64,000 bases of DNA from positions 22,969,329 to 23,033,328 of the forward strand of contig OX638369.1 in NCBI GenBank assembly GCA_951812925.1, read 5' to 3'. This stretch comes from Calliopum simillimum. Lineage: Eukaryota; Arthropoda; Insecta; Diptera; Lauxaniidae. How positions within the stretch are numbered: the stretch's first letter is position 1; each line of letters opens with the position of its first letter. Below are positions 47,940-59,321 of the stretch, one piece after another. The notes beneath the pieces are model-generated. The model ran no database searches. It was given only the letters and a program-made list of their open reading frames with translations, and was not told the origin of the DNA. Made by a program: the position numbers and the translations under genes.

Positions 47940-48790
47940 CATTCTGAATACAAATGGGTTAATCATTGCGTAATCGATTAACATTTGGGTTGACATCTTC
48001 TTATTTTATTTATCATAGTTCATCTTTTTTTGGAAATTTTTTTTGAAATATTTTTTTGGAATACTTTAACCCATTATAACCAAGTTTTTGGAAAAAGGAG
48101 TCAAGAGACTCTTTAAACGGGATATAATGGGTTAAAATGTTGTAGAAAAATTTTCATAACTTGATTTCACGTTAATTTATATGACCAGCTTAACCCATTA
48201 TATCTCGTTTCTATATGCCATTTGACCCCTTTTTCCAAAAACTTGGTTGAAATAGGTTAAAATCATCTCCAAAAATATTCTACAAAAAACTTCACTGGAG
48301 CCCACCGAAAAAAAAACAGTCCGGACGGTGACAACCTTATGTAGTAGCGCACGTGCACCAAAGGCTCATGAAAAACTCAACATTAAACACCTTCAAAAAC
48401 ACATAACTTGAAAACTTTAAACAACACCGCAATTTTGAAAGTTGTCTTTTTTTTAAAAAAAAAAGCTTTTTTTACATCAAAATACATTTTTTTTTTTTTC
48501 AGAGTATTTTTTTTTTTTTGATAGTCCATACTTTTTTACACTAGCCCTAAAAATTTCATCAAAATTAAAAAAAAAACTCGAGGAGCTATTTATTTATTAT
48601 TATAATTTTAAAATATGTGAGTATTCAAAAGTTGTATCAAACTTCCTATGGCCTCTATCTTGGATTTTTTTTATGTAATTTCGAAATATCATTTTAACAC
48701 AGTCAGATGTAAGTCAAATACTAACTTTTGACCAATTTTCCAAAAAATCGCAGATGTCTACCCAAATCTTAATCGTTTACACTAATATTG
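47940..48790. repeat. Right arm of the long inverted repeat
   Basis: Inverse of 45445-46440, including AACCCATTATAACCAAG and GGGATATAATGGGTTAA hairpin units, the CACGTGCACC block and the AAGTCAAATACTAACTTTTG end. Confidence 0.78.
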
Positions 48791-48794
48791 ACCC

Positions 48795-49485
48795 AAATAT
48801 ATCACACGGCTCGTTTGAGCTTGGTTTTACCTCGAAGTCGTCCTACCACAGGTTTTTTATGCACAGCTATGCACTGGGGTCCATACTTGTATAAAAAGTT
48901 TTTTTTGTCCAAATCTATAAACGAGCTTATCGATTTTCAGGGTCGAATTCTAAAAATACGTTTTAGCTGTTTTTAAAAAAAAAAAAAACTGGCAAGGAAT
49001 AAAAACATTTTCAATGTACATCTATAACTATATATCTCAAGCTAAATTATTACTTCCACACATATGGTCCTATACTAAAGAGCCTTGAAACAGCAAGGAT
49101 ATGCTTAAGTTGCCGCTTTTTTGATTCAGAAAAAGAATATAGAAATGATATCATGCAGACTTCTAGAGGCTCTAAGTGATCTATGGCTTTATGAAGACTA
49201 AGCCAACTACAGCACTCACTGGAAATTGCGTTAAATATGCCTCTACTACATAAAGAAGCAAAGCTCACGTTATTGAAATCGGTAACATCAAAATTTTTTA
49301 ACTGATATATCACGAGGAAAACCCCAGTTTACCTAATTTTCCGGGAAAAATTTGGGGAACCTATTTTGATATGTTGTTCAGGATCAAATTCTCTATCGAT
49401 TGGTAGAGGTTCTATGAACTTCGGAATTAAGTAGTACATGACTCACTTATATAGCCAGTGTCAAATTTGACTGGTCTAATTCAAA
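48795..49485. other. Unrecognised sequence with one 87-codon minus frame
   Basis: A frame at 49050-49313 on the minus strand (…ECCSWLSLHKAIDHLEPLEV…) has balanced composition unlike the repeat-derived frames nearby. I do not recognise a domain, there are no visible splice or promoter signals, and it may be chance or a worn element. Confidence 0.25.
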
Positions 49486-49489
49486 GCGT

Positions 49490-50505
49490 AGTATCACAGG
49501 AATTAGATTGACCATCTCGGATTTCGTTGAAATTTTTGTTTTGTATCAGGGGCAAGCTCAACAAGAACGCCAAAAAATGTGGAGATCTTTTTTTTGTGTT
49601 TTTTGGAGAGATGTGGGGGGTGGAAAAATTAAAAAGTCAGCAAATACTGACAAATCCAGTTTCAAATTCAAAATTGTCCATTACTTAGAGATTCTTAATC
49701 GATTATCATATTTAGACCAATTTTGAAAAGGTTTTCATTGAAGCTATAAGAACAAGAAAAGTGTTTCTGTATTTAGAAAAATGCTCTATTTTTAGTACAT
49801 TTTTGGAACTATGTGATGGATTTATATGAAATATAAGTTGTTTTATCTTCTTTCCATAAAAAATATTTTAGATGATCTTAAAACTAGGCCATTTAGCATT
49901 TTTATTAATCTTAGTACTAAAAGAGTATTCAAAAAGTACTTTTTTTAAAATAAAAACTTACATTGTACTTAAAGACCTATCCGAAATAGATCAGAACGTG
50001 AAAATTGGCAAAGAAATGTTATCAACAACAAGCAGTATAGGTTGATTTTATATTTTAAAATGTTGAAAAAATTATGACTCCTAAGCAATTACATATACCA
50101 ACTAAATTTTTAGTTCCAATGATATGTAATTCTGTTTTCTTTTCACCAGAACTGTTTTGAAAGATCAAAAATGTGTTCTAATCTTGGTACAATATTAAAA
50201 ATAGCATCTTTTAACAAAAAAAAAAAAAAAAAAACAAATGCTTTGTGCTCAAAGACTAAATCAAAGCCGATCTAAAATGATCTGGAAATGAAAATCGGTT
50301 AAGAAATGTCTAAAAAAAAAATGCCATTTTTCGTTTTTTTCAAATTTTCCATTTCCCCCGCCCCAAAAAATCCACAAAAAAATATCGCAAAAATTATATT
50401 TTCCCAGTTTTATTAGGCTTGGCCTAAAACAAAACCATAGGCAAAATTTCAGCGAAATCCAAGGTGGTCTTGTTACCCTTCTTATAAAATGGCGAAAATC
50501 AAAAA
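49490..50505. mobile_element. ~1-kb foldback element
   Basis: ATCTCGGATTTCGTTGAAAT near 49513 is inverted as ATTTCAGCGAAATCCAAGG near 50447. GTGTTTTTTGGAGAG..GGGGG pairs with the CCCCCGCCCCAAAAAATCC block near 50355. CTTAATCGATT pairs with AATCGGTTAAG near 50294. The arms are diverged. No coding capacity beyond a 72-codon chance frame. Confidence 0.7.
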
Positions 50506-51419
50506 TTCCGATCTCGGTAAAGAATTAAAACAAAATATTGAGTACTAAGCTTGCTCCTTACAGTATCAAGACGACACCCAATATCACAATCAAAAAAACA
50601 CAGTGTTGCCAGATTAATGCAATGATTAACCATGCTTTCAACTTAATGAAGTTGAAGTATGACGAATAGGCAAAAGCAACAGCAGCAGCAATTTAACCTG
50701 AACAGCAAAGCAAGAAACACATGTGCTGCCGGCAAACATATGAGACCAGCTGTATCAGTCAGTACAAATGCACGAGTATGTAAAATGCATGCATGGCCTA
50801 TGAGCATAAATCATATATTGGTGTATGTAAGCACGTGTACGCATATCTACATACATGTATGTATTGGATTGTAAGGAGACCTTAACTGCCAATCAATTTG
50901 TTTAAGCGTTATTTTGTGGCTGTTTTAGTTTCACTTCTATGTATTTTTTATTTTTTGCTTTTTGTTCTGCTTATGATTTTCATGGTTAAAGTTTTTTTTA
51001 TGAAACATTTTTTTCATTTTCCTTTTACTTTTCAAAGTTTCGCTTGTGGCCAGGATGATGACGAACACGACAACGATGGCGATGATGTTGATGGGAACTA
51101 TCGCATAAAATAGCAGCGACAGCATTTATTTGACTGGCTGACTGACTGACTAGTGGACAAACTGAATCATTTTACATTTCTTGGTCGATTATTATTTATG
51201 ATCGGTCATTATTTATTGAGATATTGTTTATAGTCCAAAGGAGAGAGATGTTAGCGAAACTGGTAGGTTGGCAGTTAACGTAAGCACAGAAGGGGTTGGT
51301 ATGATAAAAAAAAGAACGTGGTCAGGATATGATGGAAGCAACAGAAATAGTATTGAGTAATGTGGAAGAGAAGTAAATATAAAATAGAAAATGAAATTGA
51401 AACTTAAATGAAGTTGAAA

Positions 51420-52345
51420 TTAAATTGTAATTGAAATACGAATTGAAATTGTAATTGTAATTGTGTGATTGTAATTCTAATTTTAACTGTAATTGTAATT
51501 GTTATTGTAATTGTAATTGTAATTGTAATTGTAATTGTAATTGTAATTGTAATTGTAATTGTAATTGTAATTGTAATTGTAATTGTAATTGTAATTGTAA
51601 TTGTAATTGTAATTGTAATTGTAATTGTAATTGTAATTGTAATTGTAATTGTAATTGTAATTGTAATTGTAATTGTAATTGTAATTGTAATTGTAATTGT
51701 AATTGTAATTGTAATTGTAATTGTAATTGTAATTGTAATTGTAATTGTAATTGTAATTGTAATTGTAATTGTAATTGTAATTGTAATTGTAATTGTAATT
51801 GTAATTGTAATTGTAATCGTAATTGTAATTGTAATTGTAATTGTAATTGTAATTGTAATTGTTATTGTAATTGTAACTGTAATTGTAATTGTAATTATAA
51901 TTGTAATTGTAATTGTAATTGTAATTGTAATTGTAATTGTAATTGTAATTGCAATTGTAATTGTAATTGTAATTGTAATTGTAATTGTAATTGTAATTGT
52001 GATTGTAATTGTAATTGTAATTGTGACTGTAATTGTAATTGTAATTGTAATTGTGATTGTGATTGCGATTGCGATTGCGATTGTAATTGTAATTGTAATT
52101 GTAATTGTAATTGCAATTGTAATTGTAATTGTAATTGTAACTGTAATTGTAATTGTAATTGAAATTGTAATTGCAATTGTAATTGTAATTGTAATTAAAA
52201 TTGTAATTGTAATTGTAATTGTAATTGTAATTGTTATTGTAATTGTAATTGTAATTGTAATTGTAATTGTAATTGTAATTGTAATTGTAATTGTAATTGT
52301 AATTGTAATTGTTATTGTAATTGTAATTGTAATTGTAACTGTAAC
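51420..52345 (+). repeat. (TTGTAA)n hexanucleotide satellite, ~0.9 kb
   Basis: About 145 near-perfect hexamers with scattered variants, clustering near 52050-52085 (TTGTGA, TTGCGA). Five of six frames contain no stop in the pure repeat, which creates spurious frames of over 300 codons on both strands. Confidence 0.98.
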
Positions 52346-52349
52346 TACC

Positions 52350-52590
52350 CAATGGGGAATGGAGCGCATCAATAGCGCTTCTGAAGCGCTCTAAAGCAGC
52401 AGTGAAGCGCATCTCTCTCGTTGCCAAAAGCGCTGAAATTAACATTGGCATGTCATTGGAACGAAGCGCTTCGCTCTCGCTACCAGAAATGCTCTTTGGA
52501 TGCGCATCGCTCTCGCTACCAGAAATGTTCTTTGGAAGCGCATCGCTCTCGCATTCAGAAATGCTCTTTGGATGCTTTTTGGATGACATT
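52350..52590 (+). repeat. GCGCATCGCTCTCG 36-bp repeat block 1
   Basis: GCGCATCGCTCTCGCTACC followed by AGAAATGCTCTTTGGAT recurs three to four times, preceded by GAAGCGC/AAGCGCT words. Confidence 0.85.
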
Positions 52591-52744
52591 AAAAATATTT
52601 AAAAAATTAATTTTTAATTGAATCTTTACGTCTTTCGTCACAAAGACACATCAGACAATTATTTTTTTTTGATGTAATTATACTTATTTTTATTTTACTA
52701 AATTAATTCTAATTGAAAAATTGCATGTTGAAAACTTTTGTGTT

Positions 52745-52835
52745 AGGTCTGGGCCGGAGTTGAACCGAAGACCTCACGATTGCTACAACTCTAAATCGCA
52801 GTGCCAGTCGCTAGACCACTGCTCCATCCTTGCGC
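52745..52835 (-). repeat. tRNA-like unit (SINE head or tRNA pseudogene)
   Basis: On the minus strand TGGAGCAGTGGTCTAG fits a tRNA A box and GGTTCAACTCC fits a B box at suitable spacing. Four of five T-stem pairs can form. The acceptor ends do not pair, so a functional tRNA is unlikely. It lies between the two GCGCATCG blocks. Confidence 0.55.
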
Positions 52836-52889
52836 TCTTACGAAGCTGACTTATTGACTTATTTTGTTTTGTGCGTAAATACGTGTCCG

Positions 52890-53085
52890 AAAGCGCTTCG
52901 TTCTCGCTACCAGAAATGCTCTTTGGATGCGCATCGCTCTCGCATCCAGAGATGCTGTTTGGATGCGCATCGCTCTCGCTACCTATAGCGCAGAAAATAT
53001 GCGCATACAAATCAGCTCTTTAGATGCGAGAAGGACGCGCATCGCTATTGCATCTTGGGGATGCGCATCGAAATTTTCTGTTGGG
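52890..53085 (+). repeat. GCGCATCGCTCTCG 36-bp repeat block 2
   Basis: Same unit as block 1, about four copies, the last reading GGATGCGCATCGAAATTTTC directly before the second hexamer array. Confidence 0.85.
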
Positions 53086-53087
53086 TA

Positions 53088-53222
53088 TAATTGTAATTGT
53101 AATTATAATTGTAAATGTAATTGTAATTGTAATTGTAATTGTAATTGTAATTGTAATTGTAATTGCAATTGTAATTGTAATTGTAACTGTAGTTGTAATT
53201 GTAATTGTAATTGTAACTGTAC
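53088..53222 (+). repeat. (TTGTAA)n array, second block
   Basis: About 22 hexamers of the same sequence and orientation as the block at 51420, with the same C and G variants. Confidence 0.97.
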
Positions 53223-53863
53223 AATTAAAAAATTTAAATTCAAGTGGAATTGAAAAGAAACTGAAAGTTCCAAAAAAAAATATATTATAAAAGATTCCAC
53301 AAAATAATGAACTAAGCAATCCCTTTTAATATTTTTCGCTCAGCGCATTACAAGAAAACTTACAATCTTCCAGCACCAACTAACCGACCATGCAACCAAC
53401 TGCCAACAAAAGCAGCGCAATCGCGCTCAAGTTAAGTCAGTCAGTCAATTTTTAGCGCCCTCGGCGAATTATATATGAAATCGCTGCTTGAAACTACAAC
53501 AAGAACAGTATACATTTGTGTTATTGTTGTTGCAATATAAAAATATGCAGCGTCATTGAATGTTTATTCACGGCATGCAGCAACGTACAAGAATTTGCAT
53601 AATTTCAGCAACAACAGCAACGATGCAGCAAAAACTTTGTTAGTAAGGGGTGTGGAGGAAGCAAATGGGTAAAATGGACTCTTAGGCAAAAGGGGTAGCA
53701 GTGCAAGTAGAAGAATCTTAAGCAACATTGCAAAATATGGCAAAATACAAGTGCAGCGTATAACGCAACTGGTAACGAATGCGCAATACCCTTCTACTCC
53801 TGCTGCATTTTTGCAAACTGGCCAAAAGGCATGAAGCGCAAAATTTTTATAAGACGAGTTTCA

Positions 53864-53865
53864 GC

Positions 53866-53928
<63 letters not shown>
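53864..53928 (+). repeat. (GTT)n microsatellite
   Basis: About 21 uninterrupted GTT triplets, followed by an ATT-rich edge. Confidence 0.97.
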
Positions 53929-53929
<1 letters not shown>

Positions 53930-54639
53930 ATTATTAATATTATTATTGTTGTTTTGATATTCAAAATTATTCAAGGGTTTCGCGTTAATTTTGCTGTGTG
54001 CACTTGCGCATATCATATTGGTAGTTCAGACATCCATACATCTGTACATATAGAGTGTGTGTGAATCCTAAATGTACCAGTGGATGTATTTTTAGCCCAT
54101 ATTAATTTATGTTCCTCATATTAAAATAAAGATTTATACCAAATTCATGTTATGATCAATATTTTAACATAATTTTGTTGCTATCCTGGAAGTTTCAAGG
54201 CGAATCCTATCGATTTTCTCGTTTTCTCATTTTCTTGCTATGCAGCGTGCAGCTTTCACCAAGTAGGAATTATGGATGAGTAAAAAAGAAGTGCTCATAA
54301 AGAGTTTTTTTTAAGATCACTTTCGGTGAATGGTAATTATAAAAAAGGAAGTAGTACATTTTTGCTTACTCGAGAAATTAAACATATCATATAGATAAGA
54401 TAACTCAAATTTACTATTGCTTCCTCTCAGTTTAACTGAAAATTGATTTTGATTTGAAGGTAATTGTCGGATTTTGGAAAACCTAAAATCGGATTCAATT
54501 TCGATTCTAATCAAAATCGGCCATAACTGAAAATTCAAAACTGAGTACTCTTCAATTGATTTGTATTAGAATACTGAAGTCTTTTTTCACAGTGAGGGGG
54601 ATTTACGAACTCTGCCATATATTTACACTATAGTAAATT

Positions 54640-54935
54640 CAAAACCGTTGTAAAATGGTCCAAGCCCCAAGTACTTGCGATGTTGCGATTAAAATAATGC
54701 CGCTCGAAATGAATTCGGGTTCAAAACCTCTGCGCTGTAATTTTCAATTCCGATTTTCTAATTTCTATTAATTAAACAAAATTCGTCTGAAGAGTCTTTG
54801 AAGCAGAAAAAGAAGCTCTTGTCAACATAACTGGCGCATAAGATAACAACAAAAAAAATAAATAAAAGAAAATATTTCACATGCACTTGGATTCGAACCC
54901 GGAACACAATGCTCAGAAATATATGAAGAACTAGT
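54640..54935. repeat. tRNA-like repeat with two opposed B boxes, copy 2
   Basis: CGGGTTCAAAACCTC on the plus strand and GGGTTCGAATCCAAG on the minus strand (complement of ~54888-54902) flank a linker that shares TTTTCAATTCCGATTTT and AAAATTCGTCTGAAGAGTC with 19690-19750. Same bipartite plan as the copy at 19600-19830. Confidence 0.5.
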
Positions 54936-54939
54936 AAGG

Positions 54940-55855
54940 GTGTAAAATTTGGCCTGGCCAAACATTAAATACCCTACACTGCAGTATTTTTAAAATTTTG
55001 CTCATATGGGAGGTGCTACGCTCTCTTGTCCGAGTTCACCCAGTTTTTGTCCAGAGCTTGGATTTATAGTTTTTAGTGTCTGAGTGAAAAACGTTTTCAG
55101 CGCAGTGTTTTGAAGCTTTTGCTTATATAGGAGGTGCCACGCCCTCTTGTCCGAGTTCGTCTAGTTTTAGCTTAGAGCGTGCATTTATAGTCTTTAGTAT
55201 TTGAGTGAAGTTTGGTTGGTTTATCTCAAAAAACTCTTTCAGTATAGCATTTTGAATCTTCTGCTTATATGAGAGGTGCCACGCCCGCTTGTCCGATTGC
55301 ACCCAATCGAGAGCTTTCATTTATGATACTTAGTGTCTAAGTCGAATTTGGTTCGAATATCTCAAAAAACGCTTTCAGTATAGCGTTTTGAAGCTTTTGC
55401 TTATATGGGAGGTGCCACGCCCTCTTGTCCGAATTCGTTAAATTTTTTCTCAGAGCTTGCGCTTACAATTCTTAGTATTTGTGCGTATTTTGGTTGCATT
55501 GTCGTGAAAAATACTCCTAAAATTGCATTTTGAATATATATTTTGTATTGGCGGTAGTCTTGTCCGTTGACCGATTTTGCTCATTTTCAATCCCCCGAGC
55601 TATCTTTGACGACGAAGGCAGTATACCAAATTTCATTGAATTATCTTACTCAGTTTTCCCAAAAAGTGTATTTCAACACACAGCCAGCCAGCCACCCAGC
55701 CAGCCACCCAGACAGACGGACATGGCTATATCGACTCAGGAGGTGACGCTGATCAAGAATATATATACTTTTCTATATCTGCCACGCCTCCATCTCTGCG
55801 TTACAAACGGAAGGACAAAGTGAATATACCCTGGGTGTTGGGTATAAAAATAACC
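54940..55855 (-). repeat. Dispersed repeat family G, copy 3 (inverse, longest)
   Basis: Full inverse copy: tail ACTAGTAAGGGTGT and TTGGCCTGGCC, four body units with GGGAGGTGCCACGCCC..CTTGTCCGA, then AGCCAGCCAGCCACCCAGCC, GACGGACATGGCTATATCG, AGGAGGTGACGCTGATCAAG, GCGTTACAAACGGAAGG and the hairpin ATACCCTGGGTGTTGGGTAT. Confidence 0.87.
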
Positions 55856-55859
55856 AAGT

Positions 55860-56310
55860 GTACTAGATGAAAAAGTTTTTGTGACCGATTTAGCTCAAAT
55901 TTGAAAATATTGTAGTACCAATGTGTGAGATATATAATAGATTTTGTCATAAGTAGTATCATTTGTTGATAAAATACTGAGTGTTGGTGATTTTTTCACA
56001 AAAAGACTCTTTTTTCAAAAAGTATAGCTTATATCAAACTTTATGAATAGATAATTGTATGTAACCTTTTTATTTATTTTTAAATGTTTTTTTTATAAAA
56101 AAACATGCTACTTTAAAAAAAAAAATTTCAGCCAAAATTTTTGAAATTTAAAAATTATTTTGCACTTTTTTCAAAACGAACTTTTTATTTGGAAAACTTC
56201 AACTGAAAGCTCAATTCCTAAACGTTAAAATGGTATATCACACTACATGGAACTCAGTCGTTGACTGAGAGTTTTCTACTGTTGAACGCCCCTGGTCGGC
56301 ATAACACTTT
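55860..56310. other. AT-rich non-coding DNA, nothing recognised
   Basis: Long A/T runs; no repeat or gene identified. Confidence 0.5.
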
Positions 56311-56314
56311 CTTC

Positions 56315-56470
56315 ACTCAAAATCTAGGCATCTTACAAAAAAGGTGTATAGGGCATAAAATGCTTCGAATCGTCTAAATTGTCAGCTTTTTTCAGAATTT
56401 TTTGAATATTTTATAATTTTCAAAAATTGGTTCAAGAAAAAACTAAAACGTTCAAAAAAATTCCACTGCC
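56315..56470. repeat. Family D fragment
   Basis: GGCATCTTACAAAAAAGGTG then AAAATGCTTCGAATCGTC and TTTTTCAGAATTTTTT match one arm of 6368-6812. Confidence 0.6.
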
Positions 56471-56479
56471 ACTTCAACA

Positions 56480-58160
56480 CAGCAAAAAGAATGAAGATCA
56501 AAAATAAATTAATACATTAGTACGCAAGACAAATATTTGTCCTACCTTTTTTACAATGTTAGAAATGAAGCACGACTTTGAATTATACACCATTAAAAAG
56601 GAATTTGTATGTTAGTGTACACAAAGTAAAAATCATTTTAATATTTTGCCATTAGGCCAGGTAAAATTAAATGCAAATTTTTCAATATTAACGACGACAA
56701 AATACGCTGTCCCACAGAGCTGAAAAGAGTTTACAGAACAAAGAGAAAGACTTCACTTCATGTTTTCTTTTCGTTTCAAATTTTTTATTGTTCTAGGGAT
56801 GATAAATGAGCTTTTCTATTTTGTACCAAGTAGTAAAAAAAAGTACAAAACTTTCCAAAAAGTATCAAATATTTTTAATACATTTGTGGTAAAATTTTTA
56901 CCATTGGGTGATTCTAGTTAACAAAAATATTTTTCTGTTTTCTTTTTAACCAACTCAGCGAACTTTGTTAGTATTCCCGTAGTTTTCAAGTTTTTTCATC
57001 AAAAAAATTTTGAAAAGACCAAAACTTTCTACCTATCTTTGGACAATATGAACATTTTCATTACTTTTAAACAATGCTGAATAAAGTTTAATTTACTGCA
57101 ATTGTGGAAAAGAAAAAGCTTTTATGAAATTTTTGAGCTGCTTAGCAAGCAAATAAGCAAAAAGAAAACAAAATAATAAAAACACAAAAAAATGCTTATC
57201 AACATCTGAGAGCGCACTAATGCGCTTTTAATGTTTGGTGCTGATATGAATGCTGATTATAAAATCCCCAGAGTGCGCAGTGTTGTAAAAGAAAAGGGAG
57301 TAGGGCTATAAAAAGAAGAAGAAAAAACAAAAAAAAAAGTACTGAAAATGAAAACCCTTTTAAAAAGGCGCAAAAAAAAGAAGTAGAAAAAAACAGCACA
57401 GCATCGCATGCAAAGCATTAAAAAACAACAACACTAAAATTTAAGAGCAGTCGCCAGACATCAACAACAACAACAACAACAAGAGCAGCAGCAACATTTC
57501 ACTTTGAAGATGTTTTAATGGGCCGCAGGGATAAAATTATAATAAATTTGCTTTATTGGCAGATCTGCTGTGCGAACTTGTTGTTGTTGTTGTTTTTATT
57601 TTGTGTGCCTTTTTGCTTGTTGCATTGCAGCGGCGGCAGCAGCATGATGCACGTTGTATGTTTCGTATGTTTTATGAAGCAAAAGAAAAATGTTGCTTCT
57701 CACTGTGACTGAGTGAGCGACGACGACTTAGTGATGTCTTTATGTATGTATTTGTGTGTGTGCAGCATACACCTATGTGTGTTTGTCCCTAGCTGTTGTT
57801 GTTGTTGTTTGCTGCTGCTGCTTGTCTGCGTAGGCATGTCAACTATGCGCAACACGCATGCGCGCACGCATGCAAATGCGGAATGTTGCGCTACACTGCG
57901 CACTCACTGCGTGGAAGTTGCGTGCGAAAAGACAAAATTTTTTTTTTTTTTTTCGTTTAAAGCGCTGTCATTTTATTAAAGCCACATTTTTATACGATTT
58001 AGTAGAAAAATGCTAATTTGAACATTTAAGATTTATTTTAATTTTATAAAATTAGTTGAACCAACATAAATTAAAAATGTTGAGCGTTAAATTTATAGAG
58101 ATTACCACAAATAATGTGGTGTGTAATGGGATCTAAGTTTGGAGATAGTCCATAGAAGCA
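56480..58160. other. Triplet-rich non-coding DNA
   Basis: (CAA)n near 57462-57480, GTTGTTGTTGTT near 57580 and 57795, CTGCTGCTGCTT near 57811, and CATGCGCGCACGCATGC near 57857. No coding similarity. Confidence 0.5.
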
Positions 58161-58224
58161 CTGTTGATATTTTCAGAATATGGCCCAGCAGTCAGCTGAA
58201 AGAAAATAATATTTTGTTCTGGCA

Positions 58225-58600
58225 CCCCCCTCTAAAAATTATCAACTTTTAATTAGCCTTTCTTAGTGTTAAGCGTATCTCTGTACCGAATTCCATAAAA
58301 ATCGGTGCAGCAGCTTTGTACTGATAGCTTATTATACCATAAGGGGCGTGGCTCCACTCACTTAAAAACATAATAGCAATTTTATCGTTCCTTGGTGCTA
58401 ACCGTATCTTCATAACAAATTTCGTAAAAATCGATGAAGTGGTTTAGCCGTGAGGGCATTTTTTCCATTTGAAGGCGTGTCTCCGCCCACTTTCAAAAAA
58501 AATATATTCATATGCACTGCTCCTCTTCAAAACCTTTCCAAAAAAAAAAATCAACCAAAACGGTTGAGATTTAAGTATAGAAACAGGCCTATTTATACAT
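58225..58600 (+). repeat. Two ~145-bp repeats with GGGGCGTGGCTCC box
   Basis: TTAGTGTTAAGCGTATCTC and TTGGTGCTAACCGTATCTTC start the two units. Each contains ATAAAAATCGGTG-type words and a GGGCGTGGCTCC/GGCGTGTCTCCGCCCAC box. A TATACATATATAAGATG tail follows. Confidence 0.65.
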
Positions 58601-58612
58601 ATATAAGATGTC

Positions 58613-58630
58613 CCCACGTTGGGCGCCAGT
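58613..58630 (-). other. Retroelement-type primer-binding-site match (tRNA-Lys)
   Basis: On the minus strand TGGCGCCCAACGTGGGG matches, from memory, the complement of the 3' end of fly tRNA-Lys(CUU) including CCA. A minus-strand LTR element would have its 5' LTR at higher coordinates, ending ..AAATTTAAC just before the site. I could not delimit an LTR. Confidence 0.45.
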
Positions 58631-58699
58631 TAAATTTTGTACCAAATTAAACTCGTCTCTTCTGCGGCTAAAACTCAACTTAACTTTCACAACTTAACT

Positions 58700-58935
58700 T
58701 CACAATCAAAACGAAGAGTAAATATGCATACTAGAGTGAAGACACCTATAAAAGACTATCAAAAAAGCTTAATGGATAGTTTTCTTGGACTTCCGAAGGT
58801 CATCCAAAAACTTCACAGTTAAAACGAAGGATGCATATGTGTACTAGAGTAAAAATAACTATGACGGACTATCAACAAGCCTTAATGGATAGTTTTCTGG
58901 GATACTCGAAGATTACCGAAGGTCACCCATGGGTT
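58700..58935 (+). repeat. ~110-bp tandem duplication
   Basis: ATGCATACTAGAGTGAAGAC and ATGTGTACTAGAGTAAAAAT start two units that both continue to AGACTATCAA (or GGACTATCAA), CTTAATGGATAGTTTTCT and CCGAAGGTCA. Confidence 0.85.
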
Positions 58936-59321
58936 TGTATCGAACGGCGGTCATATTTAATAATAATAGTGTTTATTGTTTAAATTTGAAAAAGATACTT
59001 TTTACATTAAAGATATAAAATTCAATGAATATGATCGAAATCCACCGACAGACATGCGTGGTAAAAGCTTTTTTTCCAAATCGGAAATTTTTATTTTATT
59101 TTTTGAACAAGCTATTTCGATGGCAAATTTAATTCTCTATAAAAAAATATCGAAATTTTGCTTCGTTCGTTAGATATTTTGAAAAAACTGTAAAGAGTGC
59201 ATTCTTCCCTCCCTTTTCCGATTTCCACCTTCTTATTTAATAGTACTCCACGGCTTTTCATCTTTAATAAAAACTCGTGAACGTTTTACTACCATTTTAG
59301 CATATTTTTTAAGACTAATTA

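Noticed and set aside
51404..52589. Frames of up to 368 codons on both strands
   Set aside because: They are direct translations of the (TTGTAA)n satellite (VIVI, CNCN, NYNY, TITI), with no non-repeat domain.
52745..52835. Functional tRNA gene
   Set aside because: A and B boxes are tRNA-like but the acceptor stem does not pair and no clear anticodon arm was found.
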